64,000 nucleotides of DNA, from contig OY720641.1 in assembly GCA_963169105.1 (NCBI GenBank), forward strand, positions 4,541,258 to 4,605,257, in the 5' to 3' direction. Made by a program: the position numbers and the translations under genes. Below are positions 11,697 to 21,592 of the stretch, piece by piece (the stretch's first letter is position 1; every line of letters begins with the position of its first letter). The notes under the pieces are model-generated. The model worked only from the letters and a program-made list of their open reading frames with translations. It searched no databases and was not told the DNA's origin. Source of the stretch: Ceriagrion tenellum (Eukaryota; Arthropoda; Insecta; Odonata; Coenagrionidae).

Positions 11697-11829
11697 GCTA
11701 AATACACTGCTACAGTATCTACGCGTCACCATTTCATCTCCCAAAAACTTATATCTTTACTCGGCTGGTGACCTAACACTCCCTGCCACACCCCCATGCA
11801 GCGGCTCGCAGGGTATTATGTAGATGTAG
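11697..11829 (+). mobile_element. CR1-like LINE 3' UTR
   Basis: AAATACACTGC, CACCATTTCATCTCC, TTATATCTTTACTCGGCTGG, the stem-loop CCCTGCCACACCCCC ... GGCTCGCAGGG and the tail GTAGATGTAGG match the end of the 18757-19942 copy. No coding part remains. It faces away from the minus-strand scrap at 11487-11545. Confidence 0.7.
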
Positions 11830-11980
11830 GAGTGTGTTAGAAATGAGGGGGATCACTTCGAAAGAGGGACTAAATTAACTATGCAAAAGTCTCTTAATAA
11901 TACAAGAAAATCAATATAAATTTCTTTTCCCTGGTTATTGCAATGAACAATGGTGGCAAAGGAGGAAGTGGTGCAGTGAG

Positions 11981-11998
11981 TGCCGCGCGCGCGCGCGT
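11981..11998. repeat. GC dinucleotide microsatellite
   Basis: GCCGCGCGCGCGCGCG-type alternating sequence, prone to Z-DNA formation. Confidence 0.6.
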
Positions 11999-12049
11999 CG
12001 TCTGTTTTCAATGATTTTGAGCGCTCTCCGACCACTCACCCTCCTCAGC

Positions 12050-12232
12050 CGAGTTCCAATATTCAACACTTGAATTTGTAACATTGGTATTCCAATTGCA
12101 AATATTGGTTCTTTAATATGCAATATTCCAATTATAAATATTGGTTTTTCCGACCACCAATATCTAATACAGGATATTGGTCTTGATCGCTCCTAAATTG
12201 GGATTTTGAAATCCCAACATTAAAAAATATTG
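12050..12232. repeat. AT-rich palindrome cluster (CAATATTGG-like motifs)
   Basis: Many copies of CCAATATT or AATATTGG lie in both orientations. Clear hairpins include ACCAATATC ... GATATTGGT near 12155-12180 and TTGGGATTT-TG-AAATCCCAA near 12198-12217. The same sequence type resumes at about 12781-12830, on the other side of an RTE-like insertion. Confidence 0.5.
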
Positions 12233-12789
12233 GTTCATTTATTCATTGGTTGTTCAATCCTATGTTTGGTTGACTGCAGCCCTCCTCCACCCTTCTTCTC
12301 TATCTAATGCTAGCACCTTTATCTCCTGCTGTCTCTTCCTATGTATTTTTTCTCTTTATTCGGTCCATGAACTTATTCATGGGTCTTCCTCCTCTGGGGA
12401 CTTTACACCTGTATTTTACCTTCAATGATGTTTTCCACCAATCCATTGTGTCGCAGGGTGTGTTCAATCCACCTTGTCCTTCATTTCTCTATGGTGTCCC
12501 ATTGAATGGTCCATTCCTTTTCTATTCTTCTGTACTCTTCATCATTTCTTATTTTGTCCGTCCATTTTATCTTCAGCATCCTCCTTTGGTACCAGGTTTC
12601 AAAGGCTTCTAGTCTTTTTTGGTCAGATTTTCAGATAGGCGAAGGAATCCACTTGCTCTAATTTCTCTCCTCTCAGTATGACTTCTCCATTCATCTTCTC
12701 TCTTCCGCACACTGGGATTTTAGTCTCCTTCTTACTTATTTTCATGTTGTACTCCTGTGGAACTTGGCCCATTACGTTTACGTATTGGA
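12233..12789 (-). pseudogene. RTE-like LINE fragment flanked by a 22-bp duplication
   Basis: On the minus strand the end of an RTE-type reverse transcriptase region is visible (NGEVILRGEKLEQVDSFAYL, about 12695-12635). It is followed directly by a diverged LEAFETWYQRRMLKIKWTDK and RWIEHTLRHNGLVENIIEGK, with stops between. The segment joining YL to LEAF is shorter than expected, so there is also an internal deletion. The fragment is bracketed by ATCCCAACATTAAAAAATAT at 12211 and ATCCCAATATTAAAAAATAT at 12790 (22 nt in all, one difference). These look like a target-site duplication and date the insertion after the palindrome cluster around it. Confidence 0.65.
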
Positions 12790-12829
12790 ATCCCAATATT
12801 AAAAAATATTGATATTGGAACCAATGCAT

Positions 12830-15655
12830 TATACAAAGTACGTTAGTAGTACATTTAAGGTTGTTGTGCCAAAAGAATTCAATGTTATACCACATAATAT
12901 AAGTGAACTAACAAAAATCAGAGAGGTTAATGTAAAAATTAAAATTGGCTAATCGAAGAACAAAAATGATTTGGTGAGAAAAAATAAGTGGAATATCCCA
13001 ATGAACCAAGTATTTGAATGGTAGACACAATGGCTGACAAGTCCTATGGACTTAGCGAGGATAGCATGAAAAAAAAGTGTTATTATTTATGAATGATATA
13101 ATTTATGTTTAGGAATGTTATAATTTATGATTCTGTATGTATTAGGTTTTTGTACGTTTAACTATTACTATTTGTATGTGTAATTATGATGTATGAATAA
13201 ATCTATGACAAGTTAAATGGAAAAAATGTATATATAGGAAAAGTTATACTTGAGGCGGCCTTCTTGAGGCTTGGGGAGGGTGGTAGTGTGGTCACAAAGA
13301 CTCGAGGAATGCCTTTACTAGAGGAGGCCAATGAACCGAAGCAATAGAGGGGAATAGAGTCGGCCTGCTCTAATTGTGAGAGAGGATAAATATGACGTAA
13401 TTTTCTAATAGATTAATGCCCATTAGCGCGAGGGAGTCTTAGTTCTCCCTCGCAGTCTTCCGTCCATTTCTTCAATCCATCTTTCCATCCTCCGGTTGGA
13501 TTCAGTCTCATGTGAACGAATGCGGCAGAATAACCCTCGGGCTCTTAGTCTTCACGTCGAACGTGGATCACAAAAAACCGAATGGAAAAGGCGTTTATGT
13601 CGAACTCTTTCGATTTAAGTATCGATCTTATCGCATTTCTTCAACCAGTTCCCGTTATCTTTGCCGTGATCAACGCCAGTAGTGTGACTATTTTTTTATA
13701 TTTATGTACAAAGCCGAAAATCAGTTTCCATGTTCGAGCCTGGGGCTCAGGTCGTAATTATTACGTATTAATTAACTGCTTGCTGTGGGAAAGTGATTAA
13801 AACGAAGGAAAACAAAATGAATTAAAGTTTTAGAATTGATTGGTATGATTTTTTGCCGCCTTTATCAGATTTCACTTCCGATCTCCTGCTGCGGAGAAGA
13901 CTCTACCAAACAATCGTGTAACCTTTTACTCTGGTACGTAACGCCCATTCATGCCGAGGAACTCTAACACCTAAGAAGTAAGAAAAACCTGTTCGAACTC
14001 GGTGAAAACTAGAAATGGCACGAGAGTCAAACGTTCTCTTTTCGCTTTTTCCCCCCTCTATTATGTTTTGGAGCATACGGCAGTGATTTCGCTTCTTTTC
14101 TGTTTTTGACACTTAGAAATGCTTACATTTTTTTCTGTAAGGTTTCAGTTTCATTATTAAAATTATATCCAGTGCTCCCGTGTTTTAAATGCCCACATTG
14201 ACACGTCCTCTTTGAGCAAATTGTGTCAGGTTTCTATGCACGGCGTTTCGTTTCATGCACTTTGCATAACTATAATATTTACAAACAATTATTCTTTGGT
14301 TTTAGTTTCTGTAATGAAAATTTCCAGGGGTCTTAACTACCACTCAGGTTCTTCATATTGATATTTCAAAAGATAAAAACCGAACTTAGTAATTTTGTGA
14401 AAGGAAATCCATTTCAAAAAATTTCCCTTGGCATTTCTCTAACATTTTGCTAGAAATATTTAGGGTTAGGAATATTGAATATTTTCACGAGAGTATGTTA
14501 CGTAAAGATAATGATGACCAATACCGGAGTATTTATAAATTTTCATCCCTTGCAATTTCTCTCGACGAGTTGGATAAAGAACGCTGCAATATATTTTGAA
14601 GATTTTATTGTAGCCAACTAGTTTTGCTGGAGAGCAAAGTCTTCAGGTGTTTATATTTGTGAGCATGAAGTGTTGAAAAACCTGTCATTATTTCCTGAAA
14701 ATGCTGCTCTGCTGTGAAATTTGTCTTTTTAAATAAAGTCTACATTTGGAATTGTAGTTATCCTCTTTCAACTCTTTTTGAGGCGAGAGAATTCCACCCA
14801 GTGAGGCCCGACACCATTCCTTACACTTAAACTAATAGCTGCATATGCTTAATATCAGTCGCCGATTTCCAAATGAGTCGTCCTCCGATGCAGCGTCCCT
14901 CGTACTGGGACGGTATCTTTGGCCCTCCTGAGATCGTTTGCATCCCTTCTCCTGCCTTAATTAAAACCTCCTCTCCTCGGGCAGGCATTTTGAAACTCAT
15001 CAGTTCCGCTTCCGAAGCGTGCGCGGGAGATTGGTGGGAGTGTTGAGTATGTAGCAAAGTGCTTGGAGTGTTTTTTTCTTTCCATCTCCCCCGCGTTGGC
15101 TGGCACCGCTTTCAGAGAGCCATCCGGGTCCTCCCCCTCCACCACTCCACCCGGACGCAAATTGCATCGGCTTTCACCCCGGCACCTCCGGTATTGCTAT
15201 TGAAACATCCATCATCGGATCCCTTGTCTCTTGTCAGCTGAGGTGTGAGGAAAAAAAACATTCATGTCAAACTTCTCGAGTATTGAACCCGTTTATCCGT
15301 AACACGCGAAAGAAAGTCCCAGGGTGGGGATGGTGCCTAGGAAAAACAGATGTCGTATCCTTGGTGACACATTGTCATTCCATCTCTTAGAACATGGGCC
15401 TTTTTTAGTATAAAATTCCTCATATGGGGAGAATTTAAGTATGATAATAATATTTTTTATGCTAGAGGACTTGAAATAGTGTGCATCTGTACAATATTCT
15501 ACAAAGTACAAAATTTGCATCACATACCTACAGCGTAGGCAGATATTCTTACCAAAAGTCAGGGTTTAACTGGTAGTTTACCACAAGGATAACAAAAATA
15601 TACTTAATTTGTTTAAAACGGTATCATTGTTATCATCTGTGATTATTTATCAATA
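12830..15655. other. No gene or recognised repeat
   Basis: Mostly AT-rich. A short GC-richer piece around 14860-15240 has several overlapping small frames on both strands, none with a domain. Nothing else stands out. Confidence 0.4.
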
Positions 15656-15720
15656 TTGGTCGTTCAAATCTAAAATTAGTTGACTGCAGTCCTCCACCCA
15701 TCCCTATCTAATGCCAGTTC
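15656..15720 (-). mobile_element. RTE-like LINE 3'-end scrap
   Basis: ATTGGTCGTTCAA, AGTTGACTGCAGTCCTCCACCC and TATCTAATGCCAG on the plus strand parallel the 3' end of the copy at 12233-12789 (ATTGGTTGTTCAATCC, GGTTGACTGCAGCCCTCC, TATCTAATGCTAG). The similarity ends soon after. Confidence 0.45.
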
Positions 15721-16479
15721 CCTTTCTTCCTGATAAGCTATTTTTATGTACTTCATGTGTGAATTTAACAAATTCTTTCTCATTTCACTGTCGTGATTAA
15801 GGTAATGAGATGAATAATATAGTTTGAATCCACTGAACAGTCAGTATTATCATTCCTAAAGTTCATGGTCAACTTTATTGGTGATAATGGTAATCAAAAC
15901 CTCAGGATTTTGGTATTTTGAATCACCTTTATCCTTAGACATCTTTTTGAATTCGTTACGTTTACAAAAGCGCAATGAGTACAGAGGTGATTTGGCAAAT
16001 GCGATGTTCGCCAGATTATGCAAAATTGTAATTTATTGTAATTTACTCCTTGTGTTCACTTAATCTCATTAAATGCCACACATTGATGTCGCTTCTTAAT
16101 CATACGCATCATTTTCAGTTTTGGAATTTCATTATTTTGTTTATACCAGAAAGGAAATTGCTGATGATATTCTATCGAGAGATATGGTCGCAAAACATTT
16201 TTACAAAATTAACGGGGATTGAAAAAAAATTTTCAACCCTCCCTTTTTGACAATTTTAAAAGTAAAACTGTCTTCAGTCACTTAGTAGTATTCCATGGTT
16301 AACAATTTTTTTATTCACTTCTTTGTTTTATATAAATGCATACGTAGATACTTACCAATCATGCCGTTCCCTTCTGGGGTGGGCACAGTCACTGAGTTTC
16401 CCTCACAAACACACATTTGTACACCGCACTCTGCTTCAGCAATTTCCTCCACACTGACCTATCCTGTCCATACTGACCT

Positions 16480-16853
16480 ATCTGTTCGGCAGTGTATCTC
16501 TCTTATTTTATCGCATCTGTCAGACCTATAGATGTAGTGAGGCGTCTTGATAATATTATCTGTGTCGCTCTGAAAAATATCAGTTCTGAATTTCTCAAGC
16601 AACCTACGCCTAGCGTGCAGCCTCCGAGTCTCTAGGGGCTCCCACCTTAATCCCTCTAACAGTTGTGTAACACTATATGTTCGCTCGCAGCTGTTTTTAA
16701 CGAAGCGCGCAGCTTTCCTTTGTATTTTATTAATTTTTTTGGTTAAATCTTTATGACCAGGGTCCCAAATGCTCGTGGCGAATTCGAGATGTGGTCTAAC
16801 CAGAGCGAAGTAGCGTCTCTCTGTCACTTTTTCATCCTCTTCCATCCAACCTA
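16480..16853 (-). pseudogene. CR1/L2-like LINE internal fragment (truncated at both ends)
   Basis: The minus-strand frame reads ALVRPHLEFATSIWDPGHKD, LTKKINKIQRKAARFVKNSC, SVTQLLEGLRWEPLETRRLH, DIFQSDTDNIIKTPHYI and DKIREIHCRTD. It then breaks off into unrelated sequence before the FFPRT block, so the 3' UTR and tail are missing. That is unusual, because LINE copies normally lose the 5' end. A later deletion or rearrangement at about 16480 is implied. The frame stays open into flanking DNA on both sides, giving a 156-codon ORF (16459-16929) whose ends are not LINE. Confidence 0.75.
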
Positions 16854-16999
16854 TTATTTCGTTAATATGCATTGTATGCATATCCCTTTTATTTCCTACT
16901 GTGCATTCATTAATTAATAACAAGGACATTTTTATACAGTTCTCGTTTGTTTACCTAGAACGATTCAAGTGGTTATATATTTATTTTTTCGAGTGATCA

Positions 17000-18404
17000 A
17001 GTTAATTCCGAGATACTTTTTTGTATGAAGCGGCTATCACGCTACTTCTCCCGCATTAACTCTCGACCTTTCACTGAAACGAATTTTATATGAGGACAGG
17101 ATCATGCATACGTGCGCTTTCGCATTACATCCATGTAGCTCTAACAAGGTGACATGACGTGCTTCTACCTTAAGAATTTAGATCCGATCAGTGGGACAAG
17201 ATTGGCATGGAGATTCTCCTTTGTTCTCGGTCCTAACCGTGTGTCAATCTTCATCAGATATTCTCGCGTATAGAGTTGACAATCCCACGCGTTGTTTGTT
17301 TCAACGGGAACAAATGCCGATCGAAATCTTGGAAATTTCCGGGGATGTGAAGTAGGTCACCCGTCCGCCTTAATCGTTTGAATTTTTTCGTCAAATAATG
17401 CTATTTGGATAATATTATTTTATTACAATGAATTAAACTTTAATGCATATTCTATCTCTCTAGGCTATTTAGATTAATATAACAGCGCGCTGTCTCGTGT
17501 TTATGAGGGAGTAACTGACTTTTCATCTCAAATGACCTTCGTGCAAAGAGGTAGAGCCAAGAAGAGTGTCAAAATTTGTACTTTGACATTTTAATCAATA
17601 TTTCATTACATGCTGCGTATATTTGTATCCTTAAAAAATTAAAATTTACGAATTTAATTACCCCACTGTTACTTTGTTCGCTTTTCGACAATCTTAGTGA
17701 GAATTACATGAAATTGATGACTGTTGTATTGATTAACTTGAGCTGAAATCTATTTAAACGGCCATTTCTGACTCGGAACTCCCCACTTCGACGTCTCTAA
17801 ATTGCAGACTGACAGTTGAAATAAAATGACTTAGACATTCAGTGTGTTGAAATTAGGATGGATCGAAACATATCTGTGCTTACGATGACCGATAAATGGA
17901 ACTATTTGCGAAGGTGAAACACTCGGTTTGTTCCTGGTAATTTTCATTTTGCAGGTGCAAAATGGTCACGTTCGATTGTTTTGCGAATTGGAAATAATCC
18001 TTCAAACCACAAGCGTAAAAACTAAAAAAAGTAAGATTTTAACTACGAAGTAGGTGCTTGAAACCTTGATCATGAGCGAAAAATATAACTAAGCTCTTTT
18101 GAGTAAAATAATTAAGAAATAACTGTAGATTTTAGAATGTAATGTGTTTTATGAAGTAATTCTTTTATTTTTGTGTAAAACAGGTTTCTCGTGGATTTGG
18201 GTGACTCAAACTATTGTGTTTTCACACCTCAAATTTCTTGAATGCCATCATTTGGGTCGATCGGATATCCAGTTTTGATAAATTCATATCATAGCACTTA
18301 CGTTAACAGATGCTATCTGTCTTTGCTTTATATGATAGGATACATTCAATCATCATCTCTCGCGTTACTCTGTGGAACTTCTTCATAATGAATGAAAAAC
18401 AAGT
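17000..18404. other. No gene or recognised repeat
   Basis: AT-rich sequence. A TTTTGCAG acceptor-like string at about 17946-17955 has no matching donor or open frame that I can defend. Confidence 0.35.
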
Positions 18405-18605
18405 ACTTTGTTGTGATTCCACTCTTTATTTTAATCAACACGACCTAGGTTTCGGTTTATATGTCGAATTGATTTAAATTTTAGATTAAAAACTTTATTT
18501 AAATCAACACGACCGAAGTTTCGGCCTATCATACCTGATGATAGCATGATATGCCGAAACCTATGTCGTGTTGATTTAAACGAAATGTGGAATCCCAACT
18601 AAGGA
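18405..18605 (+). ncRNA. Cluster of hammerhead-ribozyme-like motifs (Penelope-like element remnant)
   Basis: On the plus strand CTGATGA lies at 18535-18541. It is followed by a hairpin GCAT-GAT-ATGC and by GAAAC at 18556-18560, then CTAT, then GTC ending at 18567. This is the order of the hammerhead core: CUGAUGA, stem II, GAAA, a two-pair stem III (AC with GU), and cleavage after GUC. Stem I can form four pairs between ATAC (18531-18534) and GTGT (18568-18571). Two partial copies on the minus strand, GAAACCTAGGTCG (18453-18441) and GAAACTTCGGTCG (18522-18510), keep the GAAAC-N4-GTCG half. Flanks of all three share a TTGATTTAAA-like block, and the outer two also share a GTGGAATC/GTGATTCC block in inverted orientation. 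Penelope-like retroelements are known to carry such motifs. An unpaired U and an A/C mismatch at the base of stem II suggest decay. Confidence 0.45.
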
Positions 18606-18756
18606 TTTGTTTTTCATCCCTCGTGTATTTTTAACTTCACCCTTCCATCATCATTTTATGCTGGTATTCCATTTTAGATATTAGAATGTCTCACGGCTTT
18701 GATGGGTTCGTCTTCATGAACAGGTTCCTCACAAAAAACACAATTATAAATTGTAA

Positions 18757-19942
18757 TCATGCGGAGTTAATAAAAAAAATAGTGAACTGCATAAGGGACT
18801 TTCTCAGTGATCGAAAACAAAAAGTAGTTATTGACGATTTTAGCTCTGATATGGTCGAAGTCACACCCGGCGTTACTCAAGGAAGCGGGATTGGCCCTCT
18901 TTTACTCATTATTTATATTAATGACATTAATATAAAGTTATTTTCCTGGAGATTGTAGATCATTTATTCATGATAGAACTGTTACTCTTTTTATATTAAT
19001 AAAAAAAGAGGTCACGAAGAAGAATAATCTACATATTAATGACCTAAGTTCTCGAATTAGTAGTACACTAAGATTATTTGCAGACGATACAGTAGTCTAC
19101 CGTGAAATGAGCGAAGACGCGGACTTTGAAGTTATCTGTCATCTGACCTTAACAACGTTCATTCGATGAGTGGGGGTTAGAATTAAATATCAGTAAATGC
19201 ACCACAGTTCACTTCCTGCGGAAGTCATCAAACAAATGCCGTACCCGTACTGTGGGTGGAGTAAATATAAAATCTTCAAATACAGTAAAATATCTTGGAA
19301 TTACCATAATCGTGGGGAACACACACAGAAAATATGCGGCACAGCATTAAAGAAACTAGGTTTAGCTAAGCGTATAATAGGAAGGTCCTCGGATGAAAGA
19401 GTCAAGGAGAGATGCTATACTTCGCTCTGGTTAGGTCACACCTCGAATACGCCGCGAGCATTTGGGACCCTGGTCATAAAGATTTAACCAAAAAAATTAA
19501 TTAAATACAAAGAAAAGCAGCACGCTTTGTTAAAAACTGTTGCGAACGAATATATAGTGTTACACAACTGTTAGAGGGATTAAGGTGGGAGCCCCTAGAG
19601 ACTCGGAGGCTGCACGCTAGGCTTAGGCTGCTTGATAAATTCAGAACTGATATTTTTCAGAGCGGCATAGAGAATATTATCACGACGCCTCACTACATTT
19701 CTAGGTCTGACAGATGCGATAAAATAAGAGAGATACTCTGCCGAACAGATAGTTACAAAAACTCATTCTTTCCGCGCACAATAAGCGACCACAATAGAAA
19801 CTGAGCTCCTCCAAATACACTCTCATAGGACATGTCACCATTTCACCTCCAAAACGTTTATATCTTTACACGGCTGGTGACCTACCACCCCCTGCCACAC
19901 GCCCAAGCAGCGGCTCGCCGGGTAGTATGTAGGTGTAGATGA
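18757..19942 (+). pseudogene. CR1/L2-like LINE with partial reverse transcriptase (subfamily B)
   Basis: This is the longest LINE copy in the window. It begins inside the RT palm: ELIKKIVNCIRDFLSDRKQK, then VEVTPGVTQGSGIGPLLL and IIYIND. After a 118-bp insertion it resumes INDLSSRISSTLRLFADDTV, which carries the catalytic FADD. Next come LNISKCTTVHF and VKYLGITI, then KKLGLAKRIIGRSSDERVKE, IWDPGHKDLTKKI, a TAA near 19501, QRKAARFVKNCCE, LLEGLRWEPLETRRLHARL and NSFFPRTISDHNRN ending at about 19803. The 3' UTR closes with CCCTGCCACACGCCC ... GGCTCGCCGGG and a GTAGGTGTAGATG tail. At least one frameshift and two stops make it inactive. The protein would reverse-transcribe its own mRNA at a nicked target. 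Confidence 0.8.
18926..19043. mobile_element. 118-bp insertion inside the LINE RT motif
   Basis: The LINE sequence ATATTAATGAC (coding YIND) occurs at 18915-18925 and again at 19033-19043. The second copy is followed by the expected continuation of the RT domain. The intervening DNA is not LINE and contains an internal inverted pair (ATTAATATAAA near 18926, TTTATATTAAT near 18989). An inserted small element with an 11-bp duplication is one reading; a local duplication is another. Confidence 0.45.
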
Positions 19943-19989
19943 ACAGCTGACTCGAATCCACGCTAATGCCAGAATTAACGGTTTTGTCA

Positions 19990-20420
19990 TCCCCGGCATT
20001 GAGAGTGTGGCTTGCCTTCATCCTTTGCTCCTCCAAGCCATACATACTTTCGATTCCCGGTTCAATTAATGACCCCCTATGCTTTTATACTGTTCTTATT
20101 TTTTCTCTTTCGCTGGTTCAGTCTCGTCCTTATGATTCTTCCCGTTGATTCTCTCTCCTCTCCACTCAAACACTTCTCTAGCCACCCTTCCCACGGCATT
20201 AATTGCCGCTCACCTCCCACCAACCCCCGTCCACCCACTTCGCTAATAGCTTTTTCCCCTTCCGATCTCTCCGCTCCCTCCTTCTCGGCCTGTGACCTCC
20301 AGGGCCGGCCGGTTCCTTCCTCTTCCCTCTCCGAGTCCCATCGAATCTCCCGAGCAGCGTCGGGTTCCGCGTGTTCACTTAAGGCAGCTGGAGCCAGATA
20401 TGTCTTCGCACAAAACTCAA
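19990..20420. other. Pyrimidine/GC-rich stretch, no defended gene
   Basis: The plus strand is rich in CTCC and TCCC words. The longest frame (20012-20440, 142 codons) is serine/proline/leucine-rich with no domain and is best explained by composition. Confidence 0.35.
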
Positions 20421-20775
20421 TGAATTTAGCCTCTATTTGAAGAAAGTGATCTCGTTATGATTGCGGTGATAAAATAAATAACAGCCACTTGTCGTATTAT
20501 GTTTAGGAATAGTTTACAAACAATGCCATCCAATGTAACTGGAAAACGGTGCGAGAATGCGTTACTCAGGGACTCTAATTTTTAAAAATGAAGAGTTTCT
20601 GACAACTAGATCGACAGAAATTTAATAGTATGTTTGTATGTTTTTTTACTTATTTTAAAAACAAATCAATTACTGAACACTATACGTTTTACAATTCTGG
20701 AACAACATCTTCGGTCGTGAAGGCGCTTTCATCGTTTGGCTCGAAAAAAAAATCAAGCTGAAACCTTTTATACAT

Positions 20776-21117
20776 CTACATATTATCCTACGAGCCGTCG
20801 TATGGGCGTATGGCAAGGGGTGTTACGACACCGGCCATGTAAAGTTATAAGGGATGAGGTTTTGGGTGGTGAAATGTATTATTAGAATGTTGTATGTGAA
20901 TCTCAGTTTTTATTATGGTCAATTATTGTGCGTGGAAAGAACAAATGTTCGCACCGATCTGTTTGACAAACTATTTCTCTTACTTTTATCCATTCTGTCG
21001 GACCAAGAGATGTTGTGTGAAGTCAAATGGGCCTGTGTTGCTCTGAAACATACCTGTTCTGAATCTCTCGTGCAAACTAAGCCTTGTTTGTGGCCTCCGA
21101 ATCTCTAGCGACATCCA
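20776..21117 (-). pseudogene. CR1/L2-like LINE, old 3' end
   Basis: The plus strand reads CTACATATTATCCTACGAGC, TGGGCGTATGGCAAGGGGTG, CGGCCATGTAAAGTTATAAG, then TTATTGTGCGTGGAAAGAAC and CTGTTTGACA. It is the reverse complement of the tail, 3' UTR and C-terminus of the subfamily B LINE, at clearly lower similarity than the copies at 19400 and 30909. It is the most diverged of the longer copies, and no frame survives. Confidence 0.65.
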
Positions 21118-21126
21118 CCCAAATAA

Positions 21127-21230
21127 AATTAATCGTCGACGGGCTTACTTTGTGGAATTTTTCCATGGTTGGAATAAAATAACTTGGTAATTTTCCGCAC
21201 GGTTTATTGTCCTCGAGCGGTTTCAACGCA
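21127..21230 (+). repeat. Left arm of an inverted-repeat element split by the BEL/Pao insertion
   Basis: Positions 21165-21228 are the reverse complement of 27528-27591, with 60 of 64 matching. The outer part (AATTAATCGTCGACGGGCTT) is also shared with 10277-10380. Removing the retrotransposon brings the arms to about 137 bp apart, giving a compact element of roughly 265 bp or more. Superfamily unknown. Confidence 0.75.
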
Positions 21231-21307
21231 ATAATGAATGAAATAGTAAAAGTACTAATTAATTATTAATGATGATAATTAACTGATGTTAACTAAAATT
21301 AACTAAA

Positions 21308-21312
21308 CAATT
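21308..21312. other. Target-site duplication CAATT, left copy
   Basis: CAATT immediately precedes the TG of the left LTR, and the same five bases follow the right LTR at 27470-27474. A 5-bp duplication is usual for BEL/Pao integrases. Confidence 0.85.
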
Positions 21313-21364
21313 TGTTTCGCGCTGAGGAAGGCAAAACTATGAAGAAATAAAAGCCGGATTCAAA

Positions 21365-21406
<42 letters not shown>

Positions 21407-21556
21407 GACTGTAAGTACATGTACGCGTTACAAAAAGGAACTGAGATCCAATCACTTCCACAATGTGCCCAGCAACCGCTGACTGACAAAAGACAAAAAA
21501 AACAAAACAATAATGAAAAAGGCAGTGAGCGCAATTTAAATGTCTTGGCGCCAACA
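21313..21556 (-). repeat. 3' LTR of the BEL/Pao element (244 bp)
   Basis: In element orientation it starts TGTTGGCGCCAAGAC and ends GCGAAACA, with TGTT/AACA inverted ends. A TA microsatellite (about 21371-21402) lies inside and is about 20 bp shorter than in the other LTR. The only other difference is two fewer A in an A run. AATAAA occurs on the plus strand only, so I do not assign a polyadenylation signal. Confidence 0.92.
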
Positions 21557-21562
21557 TACCGG

Positions 21563-21569
21563 CCCCCTT
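21563..21569 (-). other. Polypurine tract
   Basis: Just upstream of the 3' LTR in element orientation the sequence is AAGGGGG, followed by CCGGTA before the LTR. Its position and purine content fit the primer for plus-strand DNA synthesis, although a few non-purines separate it from the LTR edge. Confidence 0.6.
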
Positions 21570-21592
21570 GGAACGTCTGGTTCCAAAATAAG

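Noticed and set aside
17946..17960. Acceptor-like TTTTGCAG
   Set aside because: No downstream donor or open frame; not distinguishable from chance.
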